Below are positions 44,874 through 55,442 of a stretch of 64,000 bases of DNA, in pieces. How positions within the stretch are numbered: position 1 is the first letter of the stretch; each line of letters begins with the position of its first letter. The position numbers were made by a program, and so were the translations under genes. Where the stretch lies: the NCBI RefSeq assembly GCF_006974105.1, contig NZ_CP036282.1, forward strand, positions 1,240,001 through 1,304,000. The letters run 5' to 3'. Source of the stretch: Rhodoferax aquaticus (GTDB taxonomy: Bacteria > Pseudomonadota > Gammaproteobacteria > Burkholderiales > Burkholderiaceae_C). A model generated the notes under the pieces. That model was not told where the DNA came from. It made no database searches and worked only from the letters and a program-made list of their open reading frames with translations.

Positions 44874-45976
44874 TGTCTGCATCCGATGTCATCGACGTTG
44901 AATACGAGCAACCGGCTTGCTCCACCCAACACGCCTGGGCCCGTGTGCCCGTGGAGCCCACCCCGGCTGAGCGCGCCGCGCTCAAAGACAAGATCAAACG
45001 GCTGCTCAAGGAAAAGAACGCCGTCATGGTGTCGCACTACTATGTGCACCCCGACCTGCAAGACCTGGCCGAAGAAACCGGCGGCCTGGTGAGCGATTCC
45101 CTAGAGATGGCCCGTTTTGGCCGCGACCACAGCGCCCAAACCCTGGTGGTATCGGGCGTGAAGTTCATGGGCGAGACCAGCAAAATTTTGTCGCCCCACA
45201 AGACGGTGTTGATGCCTGATCTGGACGCCACCTGTTCGCTGGACTTGGGCTGCCCTATTCAAGAATTCAACGCGTTGTGTGATGCCCACCCCGACCGCAC
45301 GGTAGTGGTCTACGCCAACACCAGCGCTGCAGTTAAAGCGCGTGCCGACTGGCTGGTCACCAGCAGCTGCGCGCTGGACATCGTGCGCGCGCTCAAAGAC
45401 AAGGGCCAGAAGATTCTGTGGGCGCCTGACAAGCACCTGGGCGGCTACATCCAGCGTGAGACCGGTGCCGACATGGTCTTCTGGGAGGGGGCCTGCATCG
45501 TGCACGACGAGTTCAAGGCCTTTGAGCTGGAAGCGCTGATCAAAGAGCACCCCCAAGCCAAAGTGCTGGTGCACCCCGAGTCGCCCCAAGACGTGGTGGC
45601 ATTGGCGCATGCCGTGGGGTCGACGAGCGCCATCTTGAAGGCGGCGCAGACCCTGGATGCCGACACCTTCATCGTGGCTACCGACAACGGCATGCTGCAC
45701 AAGCTGCGCACGCTCAACCCCGGCAAGACCTTTATTGAAGCCCCCACCGCCGGCAACAGTGCCACCTGCAAAAGCTGCGCCCACTGCCCGTGGATGGCCA
45801 TGAACGGCCTAGCGGGTGTGGCGCGAGTGTTAGAACATGGCTTGAATGAAGTCCATGTAGATGCCCGCCTCATCGACCGTGCGCGTTTGCCGATCGACCG
45901 CATGCTGGCGTTCACTGCGGCGCTGAAAAACGGGCAGCCTGTAGGGGGCTTGATTCCCCACATCGGAGCGGCCTGA
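44873..45976 (+). CDS. nadA: Quinolinate synthase
   Basis: NadA condenses iminoaspartate with dihydroxyacetone phosphate to quinolinate using a 4Fe-4S cluster. The 367-residue protein contains [21 protein letters not shown] near residue 48, the cluster Cys in [17 protein letters not shown] near 115, a second Cys in [13 protein letters not shown] near 160, and the third cluster ligand region [18 protein letters not shown] near 298. It overlaps nadC by one base (TAATG). nadB is not in the window. A copy of the dispersed repeat follows the stop. Confidence 0.96.
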   Translation: MSASDVIDVEYEQPACSTQHAWARVPVEPTPAERAALKDKIKRLLKEKNAVMVSHYYVHPDLQDLAEETGGLVSDSLEMARFGRDHSAQTLVVSGVKFMGETSKILSPHKTVLMPDLDATCSLDLGCPIQEFNALCDAHPDRTVVVYANTSAAVKARADWLVTSSCALDIVRALKDKGQKILWAPDKHLGGYIQRETGADMVFWEGACIVHDEFKAFELEALIKEHPQAKVLVHPESPQDVVALAHAVGSTSAILKAAQTLDADTFIVATDNGMLHKLRTLNPGKTFIEAPTAGNSATCKSCAHCPWMAMNGLAGVARVLEHGLNEVHVDARLIDRARLPIDRMLAFTAALKNGQPVGGLIPHIGAA

Positions 45977-46538
45977 CTTCCTTCTTGGACTTGCTTCCAA
46001 GAGCTAAATAGCTGTTTGCGCTCGTAGAATAAGCGCAGGCAGCTATCTATTTTGTAGTGGCTGCTCCGCAGAACTACCCTCAGCTCCTGGCTGTGGACCG
46101 CACCTAGCGGCTCCACCACTCCCCGTGATTTACCCTTTAATTTCCCATTGAATATTTGTTTCTTCTGTGTTTGAATGACACAGGTCAATGTGGTACGCCT
46201 CAGTGTGTATCTGCATTGACCCTGACTTCTTACGAATTCAAAGGGGGACTTTGTGCAATCAGACATGCAGTTATGCAGCAGTATTGTGATGGGCCGATGG
46301 GCGCTGGGTCCTAGGCGCGCTGGCTTGGGCGCGCGACCTTCTGCGCGTGGCGGCTCCCTTGTCTCTTTGGCAGCTACGCCTGCCAATGCCGTGTTCAGCC
46401 CTGTTTCTAGTCCCTAGTCGTACAAAGCGGCAGCCCAGCCATGCCTTGGCCTTCGAATGTTTGCGTTGAGCGCGCGCCAAGCCAAGTGGCGCACTTAGTT
46501 CAAAGAGACCCGTATCCACACCGTTTAGGAGTTGAAGC
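45977..46538. other. Long untranslated region before the first MCP
   Basis: I see no supportable gene in these 560 bp. The region starts with a copy of the dispersed repeat (46001-46060). An inverted pair ggtcaatg / cattgacc lies at 46183-46190 and 46214-46221. The rest is unstructured to the eye. It should hold the promoter and leader of the MCP-BLUF unit. I do not see a clear sigma-28 flagellar-class promoter. Confidence 0.5.
46001..46060. repeat. Dispersed palindromic repeat, copy 5 (downstream of nadA)
   Basis: This copy is the most symmetric: atagctgtttgcgct, an 8-base loop, then aagcgcaggcagctat. As RNA it would fold into a long hairpin, and it may double as the nadA terminator. Confidence 0.65.
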
Positions 46539-49367
46539 ATGAGTCAGACTACCCCCTCATTTTTGTCCCAGTTGTTCAGTGGTGCCCAGTTGGCGGAGCA
46601 AGCGGCGGCCATCGATGGCTTGCAGCGCAAGCTGGCCCAAAAAGAGGCTGAGCTGGCAACAGCACAAGCCAAAAGCAGCAGCCTAGCGCAGCAGCTGAAA
46701 GCCGCACAAGTCTTGAGCAACGCCTTAGAAGTGGTCACGGGCAACGTGATGATTGCGGACGCTGGCAACAACGTGGTGTTCATGAACAAGTCGGTCAGCG
46801 GCATGCTGTCGACTGCAGAGAGCGACATCCGCAAAGACTTGCCGAACTTCAGCACCGCCACGGTGTTAGGTTCCAATATCGATATCTTTCACAAAAATCC
46901 GGCGCATCAGCGCGACATGCTGGGGCGTTTGCGTGAAACCTACCGCACCCAAATCAACGTAGGTGGCCGCGTGTTTGGCTTGGTCGCCACCCCCATCGTC
47001 GACAAAGAAGGCGTGCGCCAGGGCACGGTGGTGGAGTGGTCGGACCGCACCGCCGAAATTGCAGCGCGCAATGCAGAACTCAAGGCCGCGGCTGAAAACA
47101 CCCGCATCAAAAACGCGCTAGACAAGTGCAGCACCAATGTGATGATTGCGGACGACAGCAACCACATCATCTACATGAATGAAACTGTGGCTGCCATGAT
47201 GCAGGGCAATGAGGCCGAGCTACGCAAGAGCTTGCCTAACTTCAACGCCAAGAAGCTCATCGGCGAGAGCATCGATGTGTTCCACAAGAACCCGGCCCAC
47301 CAGCGCGGCATGTTGTCCGCTCTCAGCAGCACCTACAAGACACAAATCCAGGTGGGCAGCCTGACCTTTGGGCTCATTGCCAACCCCATCATTGACGCCG
47401 AAGGCAAACGGGTGGGCACCGTGGTGGAATGGGCCGACAAAACGGTAGAGCTGGCCGCCCGCGAGGCAGAGCTCAAGCTGGCTGCAGAGAACACGCGCAT
47501 CAAAAACGCGCTCGACAAGTGCAGCACCAACGTGATGATTGCCGACGACAGCAACCACATCATTTACATGAACGAAACCGTGGCTGCCATGATGAAAGGC
47601 AACGAGGCCGAGCTGCGCAAGAGCCTTCCGCAGTTTGACGCGAACAAACTCATTGGTGCCAATATTGATGTGTTCCACAAGAACCCTGCGCACCAGCGCG
47701 GCATGTTGGCCAGCCTGAGCAGCACCTACAAAACGCAAATCCAGGTGGGCAGCCTGTACTTCGGCCTGATTGCCAACCCCATCATTGATGCGGCGGGCAA
47801 GCGTGTTGGTACGGTGGTGGAGTGGGCAGACCGCACTGCTGAGATCAAGGCACGTGATGTGGAACTCAAGCTCATGGCAGAGAACACCCGCATCAAGAAT
47901 GCGCTGGACAAGTGCACCACCAATGTGATGATTGCCGACGCGATGAACCACATCGTCTACATGAACGAAACCGTCACCACCATGATGCAGCGCAATGAGT
48001 CCGAATTGCGCAAGAGCCTGCCGCAGTTTGACTCGCGCAAGCTCATGGGTGAAAACATTGATGTGTTCCACAAAAACCCAGCGCACCAGCGCGGCATGCT
48101 CGCCAGCCTGAGCAGTACCTACAAAACCCAAATCAAAGTGGGCAACTTGTACTTTGGTTTGATAGCTAACCCCATTTTGGATGCCCAAGGCGTGCGCGTG
48201 GGCACGGTGGTGGAGTGGGCTGACCGCACCGCTGAAGTGGGTGTGGAGAATGAGGTGGCCGCCATTGTGGAGGGCGCCACCCACGGAGACTTTGGCAGGC
48301 GGTTGAGCACCGAGGGCAAAACCGGCTTCTTTGCCTCACTCTCCAGCGGTATGAACCAGTTGCTAGACACCAGCGAAAACGGACTCAACGACGTGGCCGA
48401 TGTGTTGGAAGCCTTTGCCCAAGGCGACCTCACCAAACGCATAGAGCGCGACTACGAAGGCCTGTTTGGCAAGGTGAAAGACAGCGCCAACTCCACCGCC
48501 GACAACCTCATGCGTGTCATGGGTGAGGTGCGTGCCGCGGCGGACGCGCTGACCGGCGCTGCCAACCAAGTGAGTTCCACCGCCCAGTCGCTCTCCCAAG
48601 CTGCGTCAGAACAAGCCAGCAGCGTGGAAGAAACCACTGCCAGCATGGATGCTATGTCAGCCTCCATCAACCAAAACAGCGACAACGCCAAGGTCACTGA
48701 CGGCATGGCCACCAAAGCCAGCAAAGAGGCGACCGAGGGCGGCAGTGCGGTGAGCCAAACCGTCACCGCCATGAACCAAATTGCGGCCAAGATCGGTATC
48801 GTGGACGACATCGCCTACCAAACCAACTTGCTGGCGCTGAACGCAGCCATCGAGGCCGCCAGGGCTGGCGAGCACGGCAAGGGTTTTGCCGTGGTGGCCG
48901 CTGAGGTGCGCAAACTGGCCGAACGCAGCCAAGAGGCCGCCAAAGAGATTGGTGACCTGGCCACCAACAGCGTGGCCACCGCGCAGCGGGCCGGTAAGCT
49001 GCTCGACGAAATTGTGCCCAGCATTCAAAAAACCAGCGAGCTGGTGCAAGAGATTGCGGCCGCAAGTTCAGAGCAAAGCGAGTCGGTGGTGCAAATTGGC
49101 GGTGCCATGACGCAATTGTCCAAGGCCACGCAACAAAACGCGTCGGCCTCCGAAGAGTTGGCCGCTACCAGCGAAGAGTTGTCTGGGCAGGCAGAGCAAT
49201 TGCAGCAAAGCATTGCCTTCTTCAATATTGGGGACGACATGCCGGCCAAGGTACGCAGCCGCCACGAACCCGTGGCCCACGACCGCAGGGCCGTTGCCCC
49301 GCGTTTGGGTGCACCTGCCAAAGCACCTACCGCGCGCGGTGCTGGCGGCAACTTCAAACCTTATTGA
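46539..49367 (+). CDS. Soluble methyl-accepting chemotaxis protein with four tandem PAS domains
   Basis: This 942-residue receptor has no membrane helix. A short coiled coil (about 20-65) precedes four PAS domains in exact 131-residue units (start of each NAL block near residues 61, 192, 323 and 454). Each has [15 protein letters not shown] and GTVVEW, the His and Trp pattern of Aer2-type haem PAS domains that bind O2. A HAMP-like region follows (about 570-660), then the signalling domain with the tip [20 protein letters not shown] near 765. The protein ends GGNFKPY. The start at 46539 follows ggag. A BLUF gene begins 27 bp downstream, suggesting joint light and oxygen sensing. Haem binding is inferred, not shown. 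Confidence 0.93.
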   Translation: MSQTTPSFLSQLFSGAQLAEQAAAIDGLQRKLAQKEAELATAQAKSSSLAQQLKAAQVLSNALEVVTGNVMIADAGNNVVFMNKSVSGMLSTAESDIRKDLPNFSTATVLGSNIDIFHKNPAHQRDMLGRLRETYRTQINVGGRVFGLVATPIVDKEGVRQGTVVEWSDRTAEIAARNAELKAAAENTRIKNALDKCSTNVMIADDSNHIIYMNETVAAMMQGNEAELRKSLPNFNAKKLIGESIDVFHKNPAHQRGMLSALSSTYKTQIQVGSLTFGLIANPIIDAEGKRVGTVVEWADKTVELAAREAELKLAAENTRIKNALDKCSTNVMIADDSNHIIYMNETVAAMMKGNEAELRKSLPQFDANKLIGANIDVFHKNPAHQRGMLASLSSTYKTQIQVGSLYFGLIANPIIDAAGKRVGTVVEWADRTAEIKARDVELKLMAENTRIKNALDKCTTNVMIADAMNHIVYMNETVTTMMQRNESELRKSLPQFDSRKLMGENIDVFHKNPAHQRGMLASLSSTYKTQIKVGNLYFGLIANPILDAQGVRVGTVVEWADRTAEVGVENEVAAIVEGATHGDFGRRLSTEGKTGFFASLSSGMNQLLDTSENGLNDVADVLEAFAQGDLTKRIERDYEGLFGKVKDSANSTADNLMRVMGEVRAAADALTGAANQVSSTAQSLSQAASEQASSVEETTASMDAMSASINQNSDNAKVTDGMATKASKEATEGGSAVSQTVTAMNQIAAKIGIVDDIAYQTNLLALNAAIEAARAGEHGKGFAVVAAEVRKLAERSQEAAKEIGDLATNSVATAQRAGKLLDEIVPSIQKTSELVQEIAAASSEQSESVVQIGGAMTQLSKATQQNASASEELAATSEELSGQAEQLQQSIAFFNIGDDMPAKVRSRHEPVAHDRRAVAPRLGAPAKAPTARGAGGNFKPY
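46719..48259 (+). repeat. Four tandem 393-bp PAS-coding units
   Basis: The codons for the repeated AEN/NAL block begin at 46719, 47112, 47505 and 47898, exactly 393 bp apart. Units 2, 3 and 4 are nearly identical in long stretches at DNA level. Unit 1 is more diverged. This is an internal duplication of one PAS module. Confidence 0.9.
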
Positions 49368-49394
49368 GCGCCGCAGGCGACCAGGAGCTAACCG

Positions 49395-49826
49395 ATGTCC
49401 ATGATCCAAATCATTTACCTGAGCGACCTGGCCAACCACGCGGAGGCCGAGCTAGAGCCCATCCATGCTTCGGCCGTTAAGCACAACAGAGCCAACGGTG
49501 TGACAGGCATGCTGCTCTATACCAAAGGCCGCTTCATGCAGGTGATTGAAGGGCCGGCTGAGGCTGTGCGTGTTACCTATTCGCGTATCGCGCTAGACAA
49601 GCGCCATCACAATATTCAGCTCATGGCGGAAGAGAAGATCACGCAGCGCCACTTCGCCAAGTGGAGCATGGGCATGCGCTTGGTGGGTGACGAAGACTTG
49701 GCCGAGTACCCACAGTACGAGCCTTACTTTAAGTTTGGCTTTGATGTAGCCGCCATTCGCGCCCGCCCTGGCATGGCTCTGGCCATGCTGCAGGCCTTTG
49801 GCCGCAGTGCCCTAGACTCTGCGTAG
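49395..49826 (+). CDS. BLUF-domain blue-light sensor, downstream of MCP
   Basis: This 143-residue BLUF protein starts MSMIQIIYLSDLANHAEAELE. The photocycle residues are intact: Tyr8 (QIIYLSD), Asn31 (KHNRANGVTG) and Gln49 (RFMQVIEGP), plus the Trp/Met pair in KWSMGMRLV near residue 94. The C-terminal helices (about 115-143) form the cap, and there is no effector domain. It lies 27 bp after the four-PAS MCP and is almost certainly cotranscribed with it. It may therefore feed blue-light information to that receptor or its kinase, which is inference from position. Confidence 0.92.
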   Translation: MSMIQIIYLSDLANHAEAELEPIHASAVKHNRANGVTGMLLYTKGRFMQVIEGPAEAVRVTYSRIALDKRHHNIQLMAEEKITQRHFAKWSMGMRLVGDEDLAEYPQYEPYFKFGFDVAAIRARPGMALAMLQAFGRSALDSA

Positions 49827-49831
49827 CCACC

Positions 49832-49870
49832 CAATGCTTGCCTGCGCCGCCTAGGGGGCGCTGGGCATTG
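49832..49870. terminator. Hairpin between convergent BLUF and small ORF
   Basis: The pairs caatgc/gcattg and gcgcc/ggcgc are nested around a ctagg centre. No strong T-run follows on either strand, so termination strength is uncertain. Confidence 0.45.
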
Positions 49871-49891
49871 CTTGCCTATTCCTCACGGTAA

Positions 49892-50107
49892 CTAGTCTGT
49901 GCTGGAGTTAGGCCCAGAGGGCGGCGCGCCTTGCTTGGCCTTGTCTATCAGCTGCCTCAGCGTTTCTGCCAAGTCTTCATCTCCCGCATGCAGTGTCTCA
50001 AAGGCCAGGTCTTTCATGGCCAAAGACAGGTTGGTGAGCGTGTCGCGCATCTCGATCAAGCTCGCCACCAAGCGGTCTAGGTCGGCTTTGTTGATGGGCT
50101 CGGGCAT
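49892..50107 (-). CDS. Small hypothetical helical protein
   Basis: This 71-residue acidic protein (MPEPINKADLDRLVASLIEMR) lies 54 bp downstream of the second MCP on the same strand. It is predicted by eye to be two amphipathic helices (about 6-30 and 34-58) with a disordered Pro/Ser tail. I do not recognise a family. No clear ribosome-binding site precedes the ATG, so it might be expressed only by coupling, or not at all. Residue composition and its place at the end of the MCP operon favour a real gene, perhaps a small chemotaxis-associated protein. Confidence 0.5.
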   Translation of the reverse strand: MPEPINKADLDRLVASLIEMRDTLTNLSLAMKDLAFETLHAGDEDLAETLRQLIDKAKQGAPPSGPNSSTD

Positions 50108-50161
50108 ATAGCATGCAACCGTTCAACATTTGCCCGCGATGCGCAACACGGCTACCCCAGC

Positions 50162-52735
50162 TCAATAAGGTTTGAAGTTGCCGCCACCGCCGCGCACTGG
50201 GGCCGGGCGCAGGGGGGCGCTCAACAAGGGCGTGGCGCCCCTGCGCTCGCGCACCGGCGCTTCTAGTCGGCCACGCGTAGGCACGGCCTCTTGCCCAATG
50301 TTGAAGAAGGCAATGCTGTCTTGCAACTGGCCAGCTTGGCCTGAGAGCTCTTCACTCGTGGCAGCCAACTCTTCGGAGGCCGACGCATTTTGCTGCGTGG
50401 CCTTGGACAACTGCGTCATGGCGCCGCCAATTTGCACTACCGACTCGCTTTGCTCTGTGCTGGCGGCGGCAATCTCTTGCACCAGCTCGCTGGTCTTTTG
50501 GATGCTAGGCACGATCTCGCCCAGCAGCCTGCCTGCCCGCTCGGCGGTGGCCACGCTGTTGCTGGCCAGGTCGCCAATCTCTTTGGCCGCCTCTTGGCTG
50601 CGCTCGGCCAGCTTACGCACCTCAGCGGCCACCACGGCAAAGCCTTTGCCGTGCTCGCCCGCGCGGGCGGCTTCAATGGCGGCGTTCAGCGCCAGCAAAT
50701 TGGTTTGGTAGGCAATGTCGTCCACGATGCTAATCTTGGCGGCAATCTGTTTCATAGCTTGCACCGTCTCGGTGACTGCGGTGCCACCCTCGGTGGCCTC
50801 TCTGCTGGCCTTGGTGGCCATGCCGTCGGTCACCTTGGCGTTGTCGCTGTTTTGGTTGATAGAGGCTGACATGCTCTCCATGCTGCCCGAGGTTTCTTCC
50901 ACACTGCTGGCCTGCTCAGACGCCGCTTGCGAGAGCGATTGCGCGGTGGCATTCACCTGGTTGGCAGCTCCGGTCAGCGCGTCCGCAGCGGCGCGCACTT
51001 CGCCCATCACCCGTGTCAGGTTCTCGGCCGTGGCGTTGGCGCTGTCTTTCACTTGGCCATACAAGCCTTGGTAGTCGCGCTCGATGCGGGCGGTGAGGTC
51101 TCCCTCCGAGAAGCTTTGCAGCAAGCGGGCGATGTCGCTCAGGCCCACTTGGCTGGTTTCCATCAGCTGGTTCATGCCGGTCGTCAAGCCCGCAAAGAAG
51201 CCGGTTTTCCCCTCGGTGCTCAGGCGCGCGCTGAAGTCGCCAGCGGCTGCAGCTTGCACAACGCCAGCGACTTCGCTCTCCACCGCCACTTCGGCCGTGC
51301 GGTCAAACCACTCCACCACCGTGCCAATGCGCTTGCCGCTCGCGTCGGTGATGGGGTTGGCGCTCAAGCCAAAGGTGAGACGGCCCACCGTGATTTGGGT
51401 ACGGTGCGTGGTGGTGAGGGCGGCCAGCATGTTGCGCTGGTGGGCGGGGTTTTTGTGAAACACATCGATGTTTTGGCCAATGAGGTTGCGCGCGGTGAAC
51501 TGCGGCAATACCTTGCGCAACTCGGCCTCATTGCGCTGCATCATGTCCATGACCGTGTCGTTCATGAAGATGATGGTGTTGCTGGTGTCGGCAATCATCA
51601 CATTGGTGCTGGCTTTGTTCAGGGCTTGCACCACGCGCTGGTTGGCCACTGCCGCATGCGTGGCTTTTTCCATGCTGTCGCGCGCGGCGTTCACTGCGTC
51701 AGTCACTTTGCGTTTTTCGCCGGGCAACTCAGGCATGGCTTCGTCAAACTTGCCTTGCACGTAGTCGCTCACCAAACCAAGCGCTTTGAACTTCACGTCG
51801 ACGTGCGCTTTGACCATCGCATTGGTGCTGGTGGCCAGTTCGCCAAACGCGCCGGGTAATTGGCTGGCGTCGATGTAGTGGCCAATGACACCGGCCTCGT
51901 GCTGCCGCGCCATCTCGCTTTGGGCCTTCTGAAAACCTTGCAGCGTGACTTGCATGTGGCCCATGGCTTGTAACAACTTGCCGCCTTCGTCGGTGGTTTC
52001 CGCCACGATGGGGCGACTCAGGTCCCCGCGCGCCAAGGTGTTAGCGGCTTCAAGGGCAGTGCCTATGGGCCGGGTAATGCTGCGGCTGATCAAGAACCCA
52101 AGCGCCGTAGCCAGTGCCACGGCAATTGCCGCCGTGTAGATCATGGTGGTGCGGCTAGATGCGTAAGCGGTTTGGGCTGCAGCCGTGGCCTCGTCGTTGA
52201 GTCTGGCTTCCAAGTCCGCGAGTTGGCCAAGTTCTAGGCGCCATTCTTTCTGCTTGGGTTCGCCGTTGGCCTGCAGCAGCTTGGCGGCCTCCGCATCCTT
52301 GTTTTGCATGGCCAGCTCAATCACGGGGCCTAAAGCCGCCCGTCCGATGGTTTTTTGCTCCTTGATTTTGTCGAACAGCTTGCGCTCTGCGTCGGTGGTG
52401 CTATCTTCAGCTGCGAACATTTTGCCCAGTGCATCTTCAGCCGCGTCGTAATTGGCCCGCGCCTTTTTTAAGTCTGCTATCAAAGTTTCGCGGTAAACCG
52501 GGTCACTGGACAGAATCAGGTCACGCGCCGCAATATTCACTTGGTTGACCGAGATGCGCATGGTGACCGCATGCGCTAGTTCCGCATTGTTGACTTTGGT
52601 AATGTCTTCCAGGCGCCCCTCAATCTCTGCCATTTTGGAGAGACCAAAAATGACCATGCCGACCAAGGTTGCGACCATCAGGCCAATCAGCAGGGCCAGT
52701 CGCACCGCGATTTTGAGATTGCTGAGAGCTTTCAT
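50162..52735 (-). CDS. Transmembrane methyl-accepting chemotaxis protein with one PAS domain
   Basis: This 857-residue receptor starts at ATG 52735 behind gaggaaac (an ATG 12 bp earlier lacks this spacing). A membrane helix (about 7-30) leads to a four-helix-bundle periplasmic domain (about 35-190). A second helix ([20 protein letters not shown]) and a HAMP domain follow to about 270. A cytoplasmic linker precedes one PAS domain with FHKNPAHQR and [10 protein letters not shown], the same haem-type pattern as in the first MCP. A second HAMP-like region and the signalling domain ([20 protein letters not shown] near 685) end in GGGGNFKPY. The gene follows the third MCP by 48 bp. Confidence 0.93.
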   Translation of the reverse strand: MKALSNLKIAVRLALLIGLMVATLVGMVIFGLSKMAEIEGRLEDITKVNNAELAHAVTMRISVNQVNIAARDLILSSDPVYRETLIADLKKARANYDAAEDALGKMFAAEDSTTDAERKLFDKIKEQKTIGRAALGPVIELAMQNKDAEAAKLLQANGEPKQKEWRLELGQLADLEARLNDEATAAAQTAYASSRTTMIYTAAIAVALATALGFLISRSITRPIGTALEAANTLARGDLSRPIVAETTDEGGKLLQAMGHMQVTLQGFQKAQSEMARQHEAGVIGHYIDASQLPGAFGELATSTNAMVKAHVDVKFKALGLVSDYVQGKFDEAMPELPGEKRKVTDAVNAARDSMEKATHAAVANQRVVQALNKASTNVMIADTSNTIIFMNDTVMDMMQRNEAELRKVLPQFTARNLIGQNIDVFHKNPAHQRNMLAALTTTHRTQITVGRLTFGLSANPITDASGKRIGTVVEWFDRTAEVAVESEVAGVVQAAAAGDFSARLSTEGKTGFFAGLTTGMNQLMETSQVGLSDIARLLQSFSEGDLTARIERDYQGLYGQVKDSANATAENLTRVMGEVRAAADALTGAANQVNATAQSLSQAASEQASSVEETSGSMESMSASINQNSDNAKVTDGMATKASREATEGGTAVTETVQAMKQIAAKISIVDDIAYQTNLLALNAAIEAARAGEHGKGFAVVAAEVRKLAERSQEAAKEIGDLASNSVATAERAGRLLGEIVPSIQKTSELVQEIAAASTEQSESVVQIGGAMTQLSKATQQNASASEELAATSEELSGQAGQLQDSIAFFNIGQEAVPTRGRLEAPVRERRGATPLLSAPLRPAPVRGGGGNFKPY

Positions 52736-52783
52736 AAGTTTCCTCACGTAAATAACTGCAGGCTGGTGATTGATTCTGTGTGC

Positions 52784-55327
52784 TCAATAGGGTTTGAAGT
52801 TGCCGCCGCCCCCACGCACCGCTGTGGGGATGAGGGGAGGCGCAAGGCGGGGGCTACCCGTGCGCCGCTCCGCTTGTCGTTCGCGCTGGGCGTGGCGGTT
52901 ACCTACCAAGGGCGTGTCGCCCCCCAGCTTGAAGTAGGCCACGCTCTGCTGCAGTTGTTCTGCCTGGCCACTGAGCTCTTCACTGGTGGCGGCCAACTCT
53001 TCAGAGGCCGAGGCATTTTGTTGGGTGGCCTTGGTTAGCTGCCCCATGGCCCCGCCAATTTGCACCACCGACTCACTTTGTTCAGCGCTAGCGGCTGCAA
53101 TGTCTTGCACCAGCTCGCTGGTTCTTTGGATGCTGGGCACGATTTCACCCAAGAGCTTGCCTGCGCGCTCGGCGGTGGCCACGCTGTTGCTGGCCAGGTC
53201 GCCAATCTCTTTGGCCGCCTCTTGGCTGCGCTCGGCCAGTTTGCGCACTTCCGCGGCCACCACCGCAAAACCCTTGCCATGCTCACCCGCACGTGCCGCT
53301 TCAATGGCGGCGTTGAGTGCCAGCAAGTTGGTTTGGTAAGCAATGTCGTCCACGATGCCAATCTTGGCGGCTATCTGCTTCATGGCTTGCACGGTGTCGG
53401 TCACGGCTTTGCCGCCTTCGGTGGCTTCTCGGTTGGTTTTGGTGGCCATGCCTTCGGTGACCTTGGCGTTGTCACTGTTTTGGTTGATCGAGGCGGACAT
53501 GCGGTCCATGCTGCTGGATGTTTCTTCGACACTGCTGGCTTGTTCTGAAGCCGCTTGTGAGAGCGATTGCGCCGTGGCACTTACTTGGTTGGCTGCACCG
53601 GTAAGCGCGTCAGCCGCGGCACGCACCTCGCCCATCACCCGTGCCAAGTTCTCGGCTGTGGAGTTGGCGCTGTCTTTCACTTGGCCAAACAGGCCGGCGT
53701 ACTCACGGTCTATGCGTTGGGTGAGGTCACCTTTGGCAAAGGCGTCCAGCAGGTCGGCAATGTCGCCCAAGCCTTGCTCGCTGGTGGCCATGAGCTGGTT
53801 CATACCCCCAAACAGGGCTGCAAAGAAGCCCGTGCGCCCCTCAAGCGCCAGGCGCTGTGAGAAGTCTCCCTGGGCCGCCGCGTTGACCAAGCCAGACACT
53901 TGGTTTTCTGCCGCAATTTCGTCGGTGCGGTCTACCCAGTGGGTCACACGCCCAATATGCGCGCCTGCACCGTCCACAATGGGTTTGGACAGCATGCGCA
54001 GGCTACGGCCTTGCACCAGCACATCGGTGCTGGCATCGGTTTGTAGTGCGGTACTGAGTTTGGCAGCGGTGCTGGTGTCTCTGAACAGGTCGCTGACTGG
54101 GCGGCCATAGCGGCTTTCGTTGGTCTCGCTGGAGTCACTGAGGCGCTGCAATAAGGCATGCGCAGCGGGCGTTCCGTGCACCAGCAGGCCTTGTGCATTC
54201 GACACAGTCACCGCCTCAGGCAGGCTGTCGAGTGCGCTGCGAATGCGCAGGTTGGCGCGCGCTGCAGTGGCCGCGGTTTTGAGTGCCAGCTGCACGGCGT
54301 CAATGGCTTCGCTGATACGCGCCTCTTGCCCGGGCAAACGGTCCATCGGCGTGTCTAACTTGCCTGCGGCGTAGTCACTCACCACCGCAACAATTTTGGC
54401 CTTGGTGGCAATGTGGCCGCTGGCCAGTGCATTGATGGACTCGCCCATAGACTGGTAAGAGCCCGCCAGCCCGTCCAGCGGCATGCGGTAGTCCACCATG
54501 CCTTGGCTGTGGTTGCGGCCGGTTTCTATTTGCGCCGCCTCAAAGGCGCGCAGCGTGGTTTGCATGCGCTGTAGCGCTTGCATGAGTTGGCCCGCTTCGT
54601 CAGCACCGCTGGCCGCAATGTCACGCGTGAGGTCGCCCACCGCCACCGCATTGGCCACGTCGAGCGCCCGGGCCAAAGGCCGTGTGATGCTGCGTATCAG
54701 GTAGAGCCCAAAACCGATACAAAAGAGCGTTGCGGCAAGCACTGCTGCAATGGTCATGTTGCGCGCGGTTTGCGCCTTGGCAAACGAGGCGTCAAAGTTG
54801 GCTTGTGACTCTTTGATGTTGATAACTTTGAGCGCACGCAGCACCGGGGCCACTTGGTCCCACAGGGTGCCCATGTTTTCTGAGGCCAGAGCCGCGCGGG
54901 CGGGGCTCTTGTCTTGCAGGGCTTGTATGACGGGCTTGAGCCCTTGGTCTACAAACGCGGTGCGCTTGGCAAAGTATTCGTCTGCTAGCTTGTTGGCCTC
55001 TTCGCTGTGGGGTATGGCCTTGTAAGCTTTCCAAGTTTCGGTGATGCGCTGGATGTTGCTGCCGACTTGCTTGAGCGACTTTTCTACGTTGTCGGGTGAG
55101 GGGTTGCTAATGCCGCGCAGCAGCAAGAGCTGGTTTTCTTCCATCAGGGCTTCTATGGTGCCCAGCTGCTCCGTGGGTACCAAATGCTCTTGGTGTGTTT
55201 TTCGCAGTGCTTCGTTGGCTTGCCCCAGCGTGCTAATACCGAAGACCCCCAGTAAAACTAGGGCGGTCACCAAGACCCCCAGCAAGATGCTGAGTTTGGT
55301 GCCAATTTTGAGGTCATTGAGGTTCAT
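52784..55327 (-). CDS. Transmembrane methyl-accepting chemotaxis protein with degenerate PAS domain
   Basis: This 847-residue receptor starts [20 protein letters not shown]. It has a first membrane helix (about 12-32), a four-helix-bundle ligand domain (about 38-185), a second helix ([21 protein letters not shown] near 190) and a HAMP domain to about 270. The PAS region (about 370-480) aligns with the other two receptors ([26 protein letters not shown]) but lacks the FHKNPAHQR segment, so the proposed haem ligand is gone. HAMP and signalling domains (tip near residue 670) and the GGGGNFKPY tail are almost the same as in the second MCP. It leads a two-MCP operon. Confidence 0.92.
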   Translation of the reverse strand: MNLNDLKIGTKLSILLGVLVTALVLLGVFGISTLGQANEALRKTHQEHLVPTEQLGTIEALMEENQLLLLRGISNPSPDNVEKSLKQVGSNIQRITETWKAYKAIPHSEEANKLADEYFAKRTAFVDQGLKPVIQALQDKSPARAALASENMGTLWDQVAPVLRALKVINIKESQANFDASFAKAQTARNMTIAAVLAATLFCIGFGLYLIRSITRPLARALDVANAVAVGDLTRDIAASGADEAGQLMQALQRMQTTLRAFEAAQIETGRNHSQGMVDYRMPLDGLAGSYQSMGESINALASGHIATKAKIVAVVSDYAAGKLDTPMDRLPGQEARISEAIDAVQLALKTAATAARANLRIRSALDSLPEAVTVSNAQGLLVHGTPAAHALLQRLSDSSETNESRYGRPVSDLFRDTSTAAKLSTALQTDASTDVLVQGRSLRMLSKPIVDGAGAHIGRVTHWVDRTDEIAAENQVSGLVNAAAQGDFSQRLALEGRTGFFAALFGGMNQLMATSEQGLGDIADLLDAFAKGDLTQRIDREYAGLFGQVKDSANSTAENLARVMGEVRAAADALTGAANQVSATAQSLSQAASEQASSVEETSSSMDRMSASINQNSDNAKVTEGMATKTNREATEGGKAVTDTVQAMKQIAAKIGIVDDIAYQTNLLALNAAIEAARAGEHGKGFAVVAAEVRKLAERSQEAAKEIGDLASNSVATAERAGKLLGEIVPSIQRTSELVQDIAAASAEQSESVVQIGGAMGQLTKATQQNASASEELAATSEELSGQAEQLQQSVAYFKLGGDTPLVGNRHAQRERQAERRTGSPRLAPPLIPTAVRGGGGNFKPY

Positions 55328-55442
55328 TTGCAGCTGCTCTGGTTGACAAGAGGGAAGTCGGAGGCGGCCGTGCAGCGCACCGCGGTGTGTTGAGCGAGCC
55401 GCTTTTAGTTAAAAGTAGCCCAGTCGGCGGTGGTGCGTGAAA

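Noticed and set aside
46719-48259. Possible CRISPR or satellite array from the regular period
   Set aside because: The units are 393 bp, contiguous and encode PAS domains in one frame, with no spacers.
47220-48284. 354-residue open frame antisense to the four-PAS MCP
   Set aside because: It repeats with the same 393-bp period because it mirrors the PAS units. It has no independent protein features.
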